This document shows positions 27,059 to 35,490 of a DNA stretch of 64,000 nt, piece after piece. The stretch comes from Ignavibacteria bacterium (GTDB taxonomy: Bacteria > Bacteroidota > Ignavibacteria > Tepidaquicellales > Tepidaquicellaceae), in the NCBI GenBank assembly GCA_016716125.1, contig JADJWZ010000011.1, forward strand, positions 124,001 through 188,000, in the 5' to 3' direction. The translations under genes and the position numbers were made by a program. Below the pieces are notes generated by a model. That model was not told the DNA's origin, made no database searches, and was given only the letters and a program-made list of their open reading frames with translations. Numbering within the stretch: position 1 is the first letter of the stretch; each line of letters opens with the position of its first letter.

Positions 27059-28396
27059 TCAATTGATTTTTTTTCCATATTCAGAAATACGTGTCTTAAA
27101 ATATGTTGAATCTTCAGGAAAGTTTTTAATGGAATTATTATAAAGCACATTAAAATCTTCCTTTCTGCCAAGATCCTCAAGCAGTAATCCCAGGTCTTTA
27201 GTTAACGATTTGTCAAGTTTTTGATTCAGATCAATAGCTTTTATAAGATTAGCAGCATCTTCCGTTTTTTCCTGCTCCGCAAGTATCTGTGAAGCATAGA
27301 TCAAAGGAAAATAATTTGCAGAGTCGAGTTTAAAAGATTTTTTGAAATTTAACAACGCTTCTTCCGGCTTATTCTCAAGCTGATTGATCTTGCCGAGATT
27401 TATATAAGCTTCCGGATTATCAGGTCTTATTTTGATAATTTTTTTCAAAATGTTTTTAGCATCACTGATTCTGTCCTGATTCATAAGGAAGATTGAGTAG
27501 CTGTTCATAGCTTCGAAGTTACTTACGTCTAATTCCAAAGCTGACTGATATAAACTGTCGGCTTCCGACAATGAATTCATTCTTTCTTTCAAAAGAGCAT
27601 AATAGTAGTAAGAGTAAGAATCATTCGGATCAATTCGGATGGCTTTTTTATAAAGTTCTTCTGATTCATCATATTTATGCATTTCAAAAAGTGAATAAGC
27701 CCACCCGGTTAAAGCGTCAGTATAACGCGGATCAAGTTCAAGGGCATTTTCATACATAGTGATCGACTCATCGAATTTTCCCTGATCAGAAAGTATATAT
27801 CCGTACAATGTATAAGCCATTACGTCATCATTTTCGGGAGGATTTGAGATTGAATAATCGATCATATCCATTGCAAGATCTGTATTCATATCATCAGAGC
27901 CATATGAATAATAATAATAATAAGCGAGCATATACGGCTGAGTAAAAATGAGAACATACCGCGCGGCGTCATAAAGTATTTTGTCCAGATCAGTTAAATC
28001 TCCTGAAAAAGTCCTCGAAGGTTTTCCCAGTATCCGCGTAGTCAGATAAATTTTTTTGTCAGCCAAAACCACTTCACCTGTGATCCTGGTCTGTTTCTTT
28101 CCGAGAAAGTTCTTTACATTCTGAATCAGGGATTTCAAAGAAATACCCGATCCCGGGATTACAATCTCAAGCTGCGAATCATACATAACGGGATTATAGT
28201 CAAGCAGGGGAAATGCAGTATCGGCTTTACTTTCGATGTCCTTAATATTGTCCATCAGTTTGCTGACAATTGCCTGACCGGTGATATTCTGTCTTTCCAG
28301 ATCAAGCGGAACCTGAAACACTTCGATCACAACTGTATCTCTATTGAATTCTTTATATATAAGAATTCCGATCACAACAAGTACGGATATGATCAC
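27059..28396 (-). CDS. Membrane-anchored TPR protein
   Basis: A 445-aa protein from a GTG at 28396, with a membrane helix at the start (IISVLVVIGILIY), an extracytoplasmic domain of about 130 residues, then at least six TPR units (AYTLYGYILSDQGKFDESIT, ALTGWAYSLFEMHKYDESEE, YYYYALLKERMNSLSEADSL, AYINLGKINQLENKPEEALL). The frame stays open for 42 codons upstream of the GTG, to about 28519, with protein-like content (AEKTENSQKPAKLDSASKS) but no ATG, GTG or TTG. An ATC at 28489 preceded by AAAGAAATT is a possible unusual start. A cytoplasmic tail before the helix would be normal for this kind of protein. Function unknown. Confidence 0.78.
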   Translation of the reverse strand: MIISVLVVIGILIYKEFNRDTVVIEVFQVPLDLERQNITGQAIVSKLMDNIKDIESKADTAFPLLDYNPVMYDSQLEIVIPGSGISLKSLIQNVKNFLGKKQTRITGEVVLADKKIYLTTRILGKPSRTFSGDLTDLDKILYDAARYVLIFTQPYMLAYYYYYSYGSDDMNTDLAMDMIDYSISNPPENDDVMAYTLYGYILSDQGKFDESITMYENALELDPRYTDALTGWAYSLFEMHKYDESEELYKKAIRIDPNDSYSYYYYALLKERMNSLSEADSLYQSALELDVSNFEAMNSYSIFLMNQDRISDAKNILKKIIKIRPDNPEAYINLGKINQLENKPEEALLNFKKSFKLDSANYFPLIYASQILAEQEKTEDAANLIKAIDLNQKLDKSLTKDLGLLLEDLGRKEDFNVLYNNSIKNFPEDSTYFKTRISEYGKKIN

Positions 28397-28630
28397 GACA
28401 TCAAGCGCAATGGATCTGAATGCGCTTATGCTTTTTGAAGCGCTGTCGAGCTTTGCCGGCTTCTGGCTATTTTCAGTCTTCTCAGCGATAGATAATTTCT
28501 TTAAGTAAGAAAAATAAAGTTATTGAAAATTAATTGTGATAAAATAAATAAATTAATATTAAGATTCTTTCATTTAATCTCACTCCTGAAATAATTATAT
28601 TTCTTTTATATCAGAAATCACTGATCTCTT

Positions 28631-28834
28631 ATGGAATCAGAAAATACAGTATTGCAGGGAAATGATTTTCCTGAAGATCCTTCTCAGAAGCAGCGGGAAA
28701 ATGTGATCCCGGAATTTCCGGACAAAGGAAAATATTACAATAAAAAAGATATAGCGCTATTTTATCTGATTTCCGGCATTACAATAGTTAATCTGATATT
28801 ATTTGTTTACACAGCAGTAAAAAAATTCTCTTAA
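28631..28834 (+). CDS. Small single-pass membrane protein, 67 aa
   Basis: A 67-aa protein with a polar, Pro/Glu-rich N-terminal half and one C-terminal membrane helix (IALFYLISGITIVNLILFVY), followed by AVKKFS, so the N terminus probably faces outward or the protein is tail-anchored. The ATG follows TCTCTT without a strong ribosome binding site. It stands at the head of the plus-strand run that includes ygfZ (19 bp gap). Not recognised as a known family. Confidence 0.6.
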   Translation: MESENTVLQGNDFPEDPSQKQRENVIPEFPDKGKYYNKKDIALFYLISGITIVNLILFVYTAVKKFS

Positions 28835-28853
28835 GTAATTTTATAAAATTCAT

Positions 28854-29765
28854 TTGCCCGTCAGCTACTTCATCAATAAATCCGGATTGATAAACGCATC
28901 AGGCGCTGATCTGACTGACTTCATTAACAGAATGTCCACAAACGATTTCAGGAATTTTCCTGCGGGCGAATTCAAATATACATTTTTAACTTCTGATAAG
29001 GGACGGATTATTGATCTTATTAATTTTGTGAATTTCAGCGATGCCAAATATTTCTTCTGCACAGACGGATATGAAAATAAAATAATATCGCATCTGAATA
29101 AGTATATTATAATGGATGATGTGAGCTTGAGTAAAGCTGAAGGAGAATATTCGCTGATCACAATTTTTACAGATGAACCTGCTGCTGTATCTAAGGAACT
29201 GTTCAATATAGAATTAGAAGACATTAAAAAGAATAAAGTTTACCGGATCAATGAAAAAGATATTTTATTTCAGGATGATGTGAAATTTCCGGCTTTAAAA
29301 ATTCTCTGCGCTGATGAGCATGTTGATGTTTACAGAAAGTTACTTAAAGAATATAAACTGCTGAGCAGTGAAGAATATGAATATATAAGGATTAATGCGA
29401 TGCTTCCCGAAGGCGTGAATGAATTAAATGAAGAGATCAATCCGATGGAATGCGGACTTGAAAAATATATTTCATTTGCAAAAGGATGTTACATAGGACA
29501 GGAAGTGATAGCGAGAATTGAATCACAGGGAAAGATACCAAAGCAAATGGTATTAATAACTTCGGAAACCGGATTTGAAAAAGGTGATAAAATTTTCAAC
29601 GGAGAAAAGGAAGCCGGATTTGTTACAAGCGCAATTTTTTATGATAACAAATATTCAGGACTGGCATTTATAAGAAGCGCTGAACTGACTGAATCAGGAA
29701 ATTACTTTGTCAAAAAAAACGACGGTAATTCTGAAGTAAAAATAAATTCCAAAGAAAATAAATAA
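28854..29765 (+). CDS. ygfZ: Folate-binding protein YgfZ / GcvT-like
   Basis: A 303-aa protein of the YgfZ/IBA57 family. The signature K-G-C-Y-x-G-Q-E is present as AKGCYIGQEVIARIESQGK near residue 205, which separates it from the true glycine-cleavage T protein. The N-terminal GcvT fold begins ISGA/NASGADLTDFINRMSTND. YgfZ uses tetrahydrofolate and supports repair or assembly of certain iron-sulfur enzymes such as MiaB. The start is taken as TTG at 28854; no ATG lies nearby in frame. fbaB follows after 33 bp. Confidence 0.88.
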   Translation: MPVSYFINKSGLINASGADLTDFINRMSTNDFRNFPAGEFKYTFLTSDKGRIIDLINFVNFSDAKYFFCTDGYENKIISHLNKYIIMDDVSLSKAEGEYSLITIFTDEPAAVSKELFNIELEDIKKNKVYRINEKDILFQDDVKFPALKILCADEHVDVYRKLLKEYKLLSSEEYEYIRINAMLPEGVNELNEEINPMECGLEKYISFAKGCYIGQEVIARIESQGKIPKQMVLITSETGFEKGDKIFNGEKEAGFVTSAIFYDNKYSGLAFIRSAELTESGNYFVKKNDGNSEVKINSKENK

Positions 29766-29798
29766 TAATTTAATACAACTAATAATATATAAACTAAC

Positions 29799-30863
29799 AT
29801 GAACAAAAAAACTTTAAAGATACTCGGAAAGGAAAATGAGTATCTGCTTTCACACAAATGTAAAACAATACCTAAGGAAACGCTGCATTTACCCGGAAAA
29901 GATTTTATAGACAGAGTATGGAAAGATTCAGACAGATCACCGAATGTACTGAGAAATATGCAGCTCATATATAATACAGGAAGATTAGCCGGAACAGGAT
30001 ACGTTTCAGTACTGCCTGTGGATCAGGGTATAGAACATTCAGCCGGAGCTTCATTCGCGCCGAATCCAATTTATTTCGATCCTGAGAATATAGTAAAGCT
30101 TGCGCTTGAAGGCGGATGTAATGCAGTCGCTTCAACGCTTGGAGTGCTTGGTTCCGTTGCAAGAAAGTATGCGCATAAAATTCCTTTTATTATGAAATTC
30201 AATCACAATGAATTCTTATCATATCCCAACAAATATGATCAGATTTTTTTTGCGGACATAGATCAGGCGTTTGATATGGGTGCGGTAGCAGTCGGCGCAA
30301 CAATTTATTTCGGATCGGATGAATCAGCGAGACAGATACAGGAAGTGTCACAGGCGTTTGCATATGCGCACGAACTTGGAATGGTTACAATACTCTGGTG
30401 CTATTTGAGAAATTCCGCATTCAATGTAAAAGGAGATAAGGATTATCATACATCTGCAGATCTTACAGGACAGGCAAATCATCTCGGCGTAACTATAGAA
30501 GCTGATATAATAAAACAGAAACTTCCTGACAATAACGGCGGATACAACGCTATAAAATTCGGAAAGACTAATAAATTAGTTTATGAAAAACTAACTTCGG
30601 ACAATCCTATAGACCTTACAAGATATCAGGTTGCGAATAATTATATGGGAAGATGCGGTCTTATAAATTCAGGCGGAGCATCCACCGGCAAGGGCGACTC
30701 TGATCTGAAGGAAGCGGTTACAACAGCTGTAATAAACAAACGCGCCGGAGGCATGGGTCTTATCTCCGGTCGAAAAGCGTTTCAGAAACCAATGAAAGAC
30801 GGCATCGATCTCCTTAATACGATACAGGATGTTTACCTCGATGACGGCGTTACAATTGCATAA
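29799..30863 (+). CDS. fbaB: Class I fructose-bisphosphate aldolase (DhnA type)
   Basis: A 354-aa Schiff-base aldolase of the archaeal/DhnA type that cleaves or makes fructose-1,6-bisphosphate. Visible segments: VLPVDQGIEHSAGASFAPNP near residue 71, GCNAVASTLGVLG, FIMKFNHNE, AVAVGATIYFG, and the region KFGKTNK with the likely Schiff-base lysine, followed by the phosphate-binding GLINSGG and GGMGLISGRKAF. It links glycolysis or gluconeogenesis with tpiA at 55-56 kb. A small basic peptide gene follows by 27 bp. Confidence 0.94.
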   Translation: MNKKTLKILGKENEYLLSHKCKTIPKETLHLPGKDFIDRVWKDSDRSPNVLRNMQLIYNTGRLAGTGYVSVLPVDQGIEHSAGASFAPNPIYFDPENIVKLALEGGCNAVASTLGVLGSVARKYAHKIPFIMKFNHNEFLSYPNKYDQIFFADIDQAFDMGAVAVGATIYFGSDESARQIQEVSQAFAYAHELGMVTILWCYLRNSAFNVKGDKDYHTSADLTGQANHLGVTIEADIIKQKLPDNNGGYNAIKFGKTNKLVYEKLTSDNPIDLTRYQVANNYMGRCGLINSGGASTGKGDSDLKEAVTTAVINKRAGGMGLISGRKAFQKPMKDGIDLLNTIQDVYLDDGVTIA

Positions 30864-30890
30864 AATTTTTTTAATAATAATAATATAATA

Positions 30891-30989
30891 ATGAACAAAC
30901 CAAAAAAGAAAGCTTTAGCGAAACACAGAAAAAACGCAAAGAAAGTAAAAGCAAAGATCAGCGCTTCTTTGAAAAATAAAAAGTCGTAA
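30891..30989 (+). CDS. Small basic protein, 32 aa
   Basis: A 32-codon frame beginning MNKPKKKALAKHRKNAKK and ending SLKNKKS; 15 or so residues are K or R. The KKALAKHRK segment recurs in very small basic proteins I associate with this phylum, possibly nucleic-acid or ribosome binding, but no function is established. It lies 27 bp after fbaB and is probably co-transcribed with it. No strong ribosome binding site is visible in the AT-rich spacer. Confidence 0.6.
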   Translation: MNKPKKKALAKHRKNAKKVKAKISASLKNKKS

Positions 30990-31292
30990 AGTAAGTTTCG
31001 GGACTTTTGTAAAGAATGATAGTTTCTAGCAGCGTTCCCAACGGAGTTGGGCGAAGACACAAAGGTTTACAAACGCGTAAATAATGACTATATAAAACTA
31101 TTAAAAAACCTATAGTTATTGTTTTGAAATCGGATGAACTGAACTGATTAATTTGTTAAATGAGTGCGGTCAAAAGTATTTTTAAAAACATATAGAATTC
31201 TGTAAATCAAGCCAAATTATTCGGGAAGTTCTAATTCTAATTAAGTAAGTTTAAATAAAAATCAGTTATATAATTATTCAGCCGTGAATTAA
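30990..31292. repeat. Intergenic region with a CGTTCCCAACGGAGTTGGG-type palindromic repeat
   Basis: The 303-bp gap has no gene. It holds a palindrome-like element at 31032-31052 (GCGTTCCCA-acggag-TTGGGC) that belongs to the same family as the element at 39335-39362. The rest is AT-rich with no other structure I can support. Confidence 0.55.
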
Positions 31293-32216
31293 ATGAAAAA
31301 ATTCATTCTGATATTTTTTTTAACATTCACGGCTGCATTTACGCCTATTGCCGCTAAATATGTAGTCGGCGTAATATCTCCTTTGTCTCTTGCATTTCTG
31401 AGATTCGGCATTGCAACAATACTTCTGCTGATAGTCTTTGCATATAATAACGGAAATTTTAATATTGATAAAAAAGACAGACTTTTATTTCTAATGCTGG
31501 GACTTCTTGTAATTCCCATAAACCAATTCTGTTTTCTCGTCGGCGTGAAATTATCGGTAGCGTCACATTCAGGAATATTATATGCATGTACTCCTTTAAT
31601 AATATATCTTATTTCAGTCAGACAGAAAAACGAGAAGTTCGAGATGAAAAAACTTATCACAATTTCTCTCACGATCATCGGAATACTTGTAATATTTTAT
31701 GAAAACATTTTCGCACCGTCAATTCCGGGTGTAAATTTTCTTCTCGGGGACACGCTGCTTTTCCTGGCAGTCGCTTCATGGTCGGTATATCTTGCATTCA
31801 GCAGGAGACTGATCTTAAAATACGGCGCATTAAAGACGCAGACCATTTCATTTCTGATCGGAATTATTTTATACATACCAATATTTTTATTTGACGTAAA
31901 AAATCTTTCCTTTGAAAATGTAAACGGGTATGTCATACTCGGATTTCTTCATCTCACTTTGCTTGTAGCATTCGGGAGTTATTTTCTTTACAGCTATTCA
32001 GTGAAGGTAATTAAGACAAGTACGCTTACCACATTAACAAACACATCGCCTGTCATTACTATTCTGTTTTCCTGGGTATTATTAAATGAAAAATTATCTT
32101 ATTTTTTTATCATAGGCGCGGTGATAACAATGACGGGAGTAATATTAACGCAGATGCAGAAAGACGAAACATTAATCGCTAATATTGAAAGATCGGATCT
32201 GAATGACAGACAATAA
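31293..32216 (+). CDS. EamA/DMT family transporter
   Basis: A 307-aa inner-membrane protein with ten predicted helices arranged as two EamA repeats (first from AAFTPIAAKYVVGVISPLSLAF, second from GDTLLFLAVASWSVYLAFSRRL). TLTTLTNTSPVITILFSWVLLNE is the typical EamA segment before the last helices. The family exports or imports metabolites such as amino acids or nucleotide sugars; the substrate is unknown. Its 3' end overlaps the CDF transporter gene by 14 bp, so the two are probably co-translated. Confidence 0.88.
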   Translation: MKKFILIFFLTFTAAFTPIAAKYVVGVISPLSLAFLRFGIATILLLIVFAYNNGNFNIDKKDRLLFLMLGLLVIPINQFCFLVGVKLSVASHSGILYACTPLIIYLISVRQKNEKFEMKKLITISLTIIGILVIFYENIFAPSIPGVNFLLGDTLLFLAVASWSVYLAFSRRLILKYGALKTQTISFLIGIILYIPIFLFDVKNLSFENVNGYVILGFLHLTLLVAFGSYFLYSYSVKVIKTSTLTTLTNTSPVITILFSWVLLNEKLSYFFIIGAVITMTGVILTQMQKDETLIANIERSDLNDRQ

Positions 32217-33612
32217 TAAATTAAAATCGGAAATAAAAATTAAAGCTGCGTTATATTCGCTTTATACCGCCGTATTCATTACGCTGATAAAAATTATCGC
32301 AGCGTATTTCAGCGGAAGTCTCGGAATACTTTCGGAAGTATTTAATTCAGGCATTGATATATTTGTCTGTCTTGTATCAATAATCTCGATCAAATATTCT
32401 TCAAGACCGCCGGACAAGGATCACAATTACGGGCATGAAAAGGCGGAAAATTTCTCCGCGCTGTTTCAGGTGTTTATATTATTCATAACTTCATCTTACA
32501 TAATTTATGAAGCGATTAGCCGCCTGTTCATAAAGCCGGAGACGGAACTGAATATTAATCTGTGGATCATCGGTTCGATTATATTCACTATACTTATCGA
32601 CATTAACAGGGCGAAAAAATTAAAGGCGGTCGCAAAAGCAACAAACTCAAGCGCGCTCGAAGCCGATGCGCTTCATTTTTCAAGCGATATTCTGAGTTCA
32701 ACTGTGGTGCTTGTCGGATTGCTGCTTACATATTTCAATGTCAGTAAAATCGCCGATACTATTGCAGCGCTGGTAGTAACACTGATCATAATCAGACTCG
32801 GATATAAACTGATGAAAAAATCCTTTAACACTTTAATGGATAAAGTACCGGAAGGACTTTATGAAAAAATAAAATATGAAACGCTTTTAATAAAAGGAGT
32901 TGAGGGAATTAACAGTTTCCGGATCAGGACTTCTGGAAGCATTACATATATAGATATGACAATTGAAATAAGCCGGCTAGTGCCTTTCTCCAAAGCGCAT
33001 GACATTATGGATAATGTGGAAAAGAGAATAAATGAATTGACAGAGAATGCTGATATTGTTATTCACTCTGAGCCGGTGGAAACAAAAAATGAATCCATCA
33101 ATGATAAGATAAGACTTGTAGTAAATGACTTCGGTCTTAAGTGTCATGATATTTTTTCTCATAAGACGGACAATGAAATTTTTTCTGAGCTGCATATAGA
33201 AATAGACAGCACAAATGATCTTACAAAGGCGCATAAGATAGTTTCGGAAGTTGAAAAGAAAATACTCGAGAAGATAGATGTCATATCTCATCTGCAGATC
33301 CACATTGACGAGCCGAGCGAAATACTTTTTGACACTACGGATATTACGGAAAGCTCAACTGAAATAATAAGAGAAGTAAAAAATATTCTTGATGAAAACA
33401 AGGAAGTGATCTCAAGCGAAAGCATACAGGTAGTAAGTACAAACGGTAAGTTAAGGATTTCACTGGTATGCACGTTTGATCATATTAATTCATTTGAACA
33501 GGTTCATGACATTGTAACTCAGCTTGAGAGCAAGATATATCTTACTTTAAAAGAAAATTATCCGAAATTAGCAAATGTAATTATTCATTCAGAACCGTCA
33601 AAATTAAATTAA
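32203..33612 (+). CDS. Cation diffusion facilitator with three tandem C-terminal domains
   Basis: A 469-aa CDF transporter. Six membrane helices span about residues 12-205; the transport site is HFSSD in helix 5 (HxxxD) with NSGID in helix 2 (N in place of the usual H or D). The cytoplasmic tail is about 260 aa, roughly three times normal, and holds three ZT-dimer-like units: YETLLIKGVEGINSFRIRTS...IVIHSEP, IRLVVNDFGLKCHDIFSHKT...LQIHIDEP and IIREVKNILDENKEVISSES...VIIHSEP. Each contains a K/Q-(A/V)-H-D/K-I-V/M motif and ends in (V/Q)IH(S/I)(E/D)EP. It exports divalent metal ions in exchange for protons; the metal is unknown. Confidence 0.92.
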   Translation: MTDNNKLKSEIKIKAALYSLYTAVFITLIKIIAAYFSGSLGILSEVFNSGIDIFVCLVSIISIKYSSRPPDKDHNYGHEKAENFSALFQVFILFITSSYIIYEAISRLFIKPETELNINLWIIGSIIFTILIDINRAKKLKAVAKATNSSALEADALHFSSDILSSTVVLVGLLLTYFNVSKIADTIAALVVTLIIIRLGYKLMKKSFNTLMDKVPEGLYEKIKYETLLIKGVEGINSFRIRTSGSITYIDMTIEISRLVPFSKAHDIMDNVEKRINELTENADIVIHSEPVETKNESINDKIRLVVNDFGLKCHDIFSHKTDNEIFSELHIEIDSTNDLTKAHKIVSEVEKKILEKIDVISHLQIHIDEPSEILFDTTDITESSTEIIREVKNILDENKEVISSESIQVVSTNGKLRISLVCTFDHINSFEQVHDIVTQLESKIYLTLKENYPKLANVIIHSEPSKLN

Positions 33613-33615
33613 CTT

Positions 33616-34611
33616 ATGGAAAAAATAAAAGCCGGACTGTTTGGTCTCGGACATCTCGGAAAAACTCATTTGAAACTGATAAGAGAGATCTGCAGAGAAA
33701 GAGAAGATGTGGAGCTGACGGGAGTATTCGATACGGATCAGGTGAAAAATTCAGATGCTGCAAAAGAAACTGAGACAGAGATCAACAATTCATCTGATGA
33801 ACTCATAGATAAGATCAACACTGCAATAATCGTAACTCCGACTTCTACTCATTATGAACTTGCATCAAAGACCATTGGAAAAAATATTAACACATTCATA
33901 GAAAAGCCGGTGACAGAGACATCGGAACAGGCGGAGAAACTGCTGAAGCTTTCAGAAAATAAAAAAATAAAAATTCAGATTGGTCATGTGGAAAGATTTA
34001 ATCCCGCTATACTTTCTCTTGACGAATATAAAATATCGCCGCTGTTTATCGAGACGCACAGACTGGCTCAGTTCAATCCGCGCGGGACTGATGTATCCGT
34101 GATTCAGGATCTTATGATACATGATATTGACATTATTCTCAACCTTGTAAAGTCTCCGGTAAAATCAATCAATGCAAACGGTGTTGCCATACTCAGTGAA
34201 AAGATTGACATAGCGAATGCCAGGATACAGTTTGAGAACGGCTGCGTTGCCAATATTACAGCATCGAGAATTTCACTCAATAAAATGAGAAAGATGAGAC
34301 TGTTCCAGAAAAATACTTATATCTCAATAGACTTTTTACAGAATACGTCAGAAGTTTTTAAATTATCGGGAGACGTGAATGAAAAAGGATTTGCAGTAAC
34401 TGAAGTAGAGCAGGGTGACAAAAAAATGAAAATATTTTATGAAAAACCGCCGGTGCCTGAAGTGAATTCACTGAAGTATGAGCTTAATAAATTTTTCACT
34501 GCAATTCTCAAAGATGATGAGCCGATAGTAACGCTCAATGACGGACTGCAGGCGCTTGAAGTAGCGAATAAAATAATTCATGAAATAGAAACTTCACAAA
34601 CTATAAATTAA
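33616..34611 (+). CDS. Gfo/Idh/MocA family oxidoreductase
   Basis: A 331-aa NAD(P)-dependent oxidoreductase. The N-terminal Rossmann motif is AGLFGLGHLGKTHLKL; the EKP motif is FIEKPVTE near residue 96; the C-terminal domain starts with IQIGHVERFNPA. Members act on sugars, inositols or bilins; in this phylum similar proteins are often found with lipid A or cell-wall genes. Here the neighbours (CDF transporter, phosphoesterase, cca) do not point to a pathway. It begins 3 bp after the CDF gene and is probably in the same operon. Confidence 0.85.
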   Translation: MEKIKAGLFGLGHLGKTHLKLIREICREREDVELTGVFDTDQVKNSDAAKETETEINNSSDELIDKINTAIIVTPTSTHYELASKTIGKNINTFIEKPVTETSEQAEKLLKLSENKKIKIQIGHVERFNPAILSLDEYKISPLFIETHRLAQFNPRGTDVSVIQDLMIHDIDIILNLVKSPVKSINANGVAILSEKIDIANARIQFENGCVANITASRISLNKMRKMRLFQKNTYISIDFLQNTSEVFKLSGDVNEKGFAVTEVEQGDKKMKIFYEKPPVPEVNSLKYELNKFFTAILKDDEPIVTLNDGLQALEVANKIIHEIETSQTIN

Positions 34612-34620
34612 TTTTTTAAA

Positions 34621-35490
34621 ATGTTTAGAATCGCACATATTTCAGATCCGCATTTATGCTTCACAGATAATAACGGCGGCGGGAAAGCATTTATAAAACT
34701 CATGGAAAATATCCGTGAGAAAAACTGTGATCATGTTATAATTTCCGGAGACATTGCTGACAATCCGCTGCCTGAAGATTTCAGGTTCGCTGCAGAACTT
34801 TTAAAAGAGTATGATCTCACGGACTTTAACAGAATTACGCTTGTCCCGGGAAATCATGACATATTCGGCGGTGCTGATAAAGGTATAGAAGGAATTAAAT
34901 TTATTTACGAATGCCGTCAGACTGATTATAAAAAAAACCTGGATCTGTTCACGGAAAATTTTGCCGGTGCATTTGATCCTTACAGGAATTTCCCGTTTGT
35001 GAAAATACTCGGCAACGCAGCGCTTATAGGGATCAACAGCATTGACAAATGGAGTCTTGATAAAAATCCCGAAGGTTCTAACGGAAGAATAAGCCCCGGA
35101 GACTATTCCAGACTTGAAAAAATTCTCAAAAGCAAAAAGGTGAAAGGTCTGTATATAATAATTGTAATGCATCATCACTTTGCGCTTCCCGATGAGACGG
35201 AAGAAAATAAAGCTCATCCGTTATGGCTGAGAGTGATAGAATGGAAAATGAAACTTTACGGAAAGAAAAAACTGCTTGGACTTTTTGAGAAACATAAGGT
35301 TAAGCTTGTGCTTCACGGACATACGCATATTAATGAAATTTACACTGAAGGGAAAATTACATTAGTAAACAGCTCCGCGTCATCAATCCCGCTTACTGAT
35401 GATCAGAAAAGATATTATCACATCATAGAAATTCCCGGCGCTGAAGATGATTCTAAAAAAATTAAAATTGAAAAAGTACAAGTAAACTGA
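34621..35490 (+). CDS. Calcineurin-like metallophosphoesterase
   Basis: A 289-aa phosphoesterase with the five conserved metal-binding blocks: D-x-H (ISDPHLC, residue 9), GD (IISGDIAD), GNH-D (VPGNHDIF), H (VMHHHF) and GHxH (LHGHTHIN). No signal peptide. The family hydrolyses phosphomono- or diesters such as cyclic nucleotides or UDP-diacylglucosamine; the substrate is unknown. Its stop overlaps the cca start by one base, so they are translationally coupled. Confidence 0.88.
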   Translation: MFRIAHISDPHLCFTDNNGGGKAFIKLMENIREKNCDHVIISGDIADNPLPEDFRFAAELLKEYDLTDFNRITLVPGNHDIFGGADKGIEGIKFIYECRQTDYKKNLDLFTENFAGAFDPYRNFPFVKILGNAALIGINSIDKWSLDKNPEGSNGRISPGDYSRLEKILKSKKVKGLYIIIVMHHHFALPDETEENKAHPLWLRVIEWKMKLYGKKKLLGLFEKHKVKLVLHGHTHINEIYTEGKITLVNSSASSIPLTDDQKRYYHIIEIPGAEDDSKKIKIEKVQVN

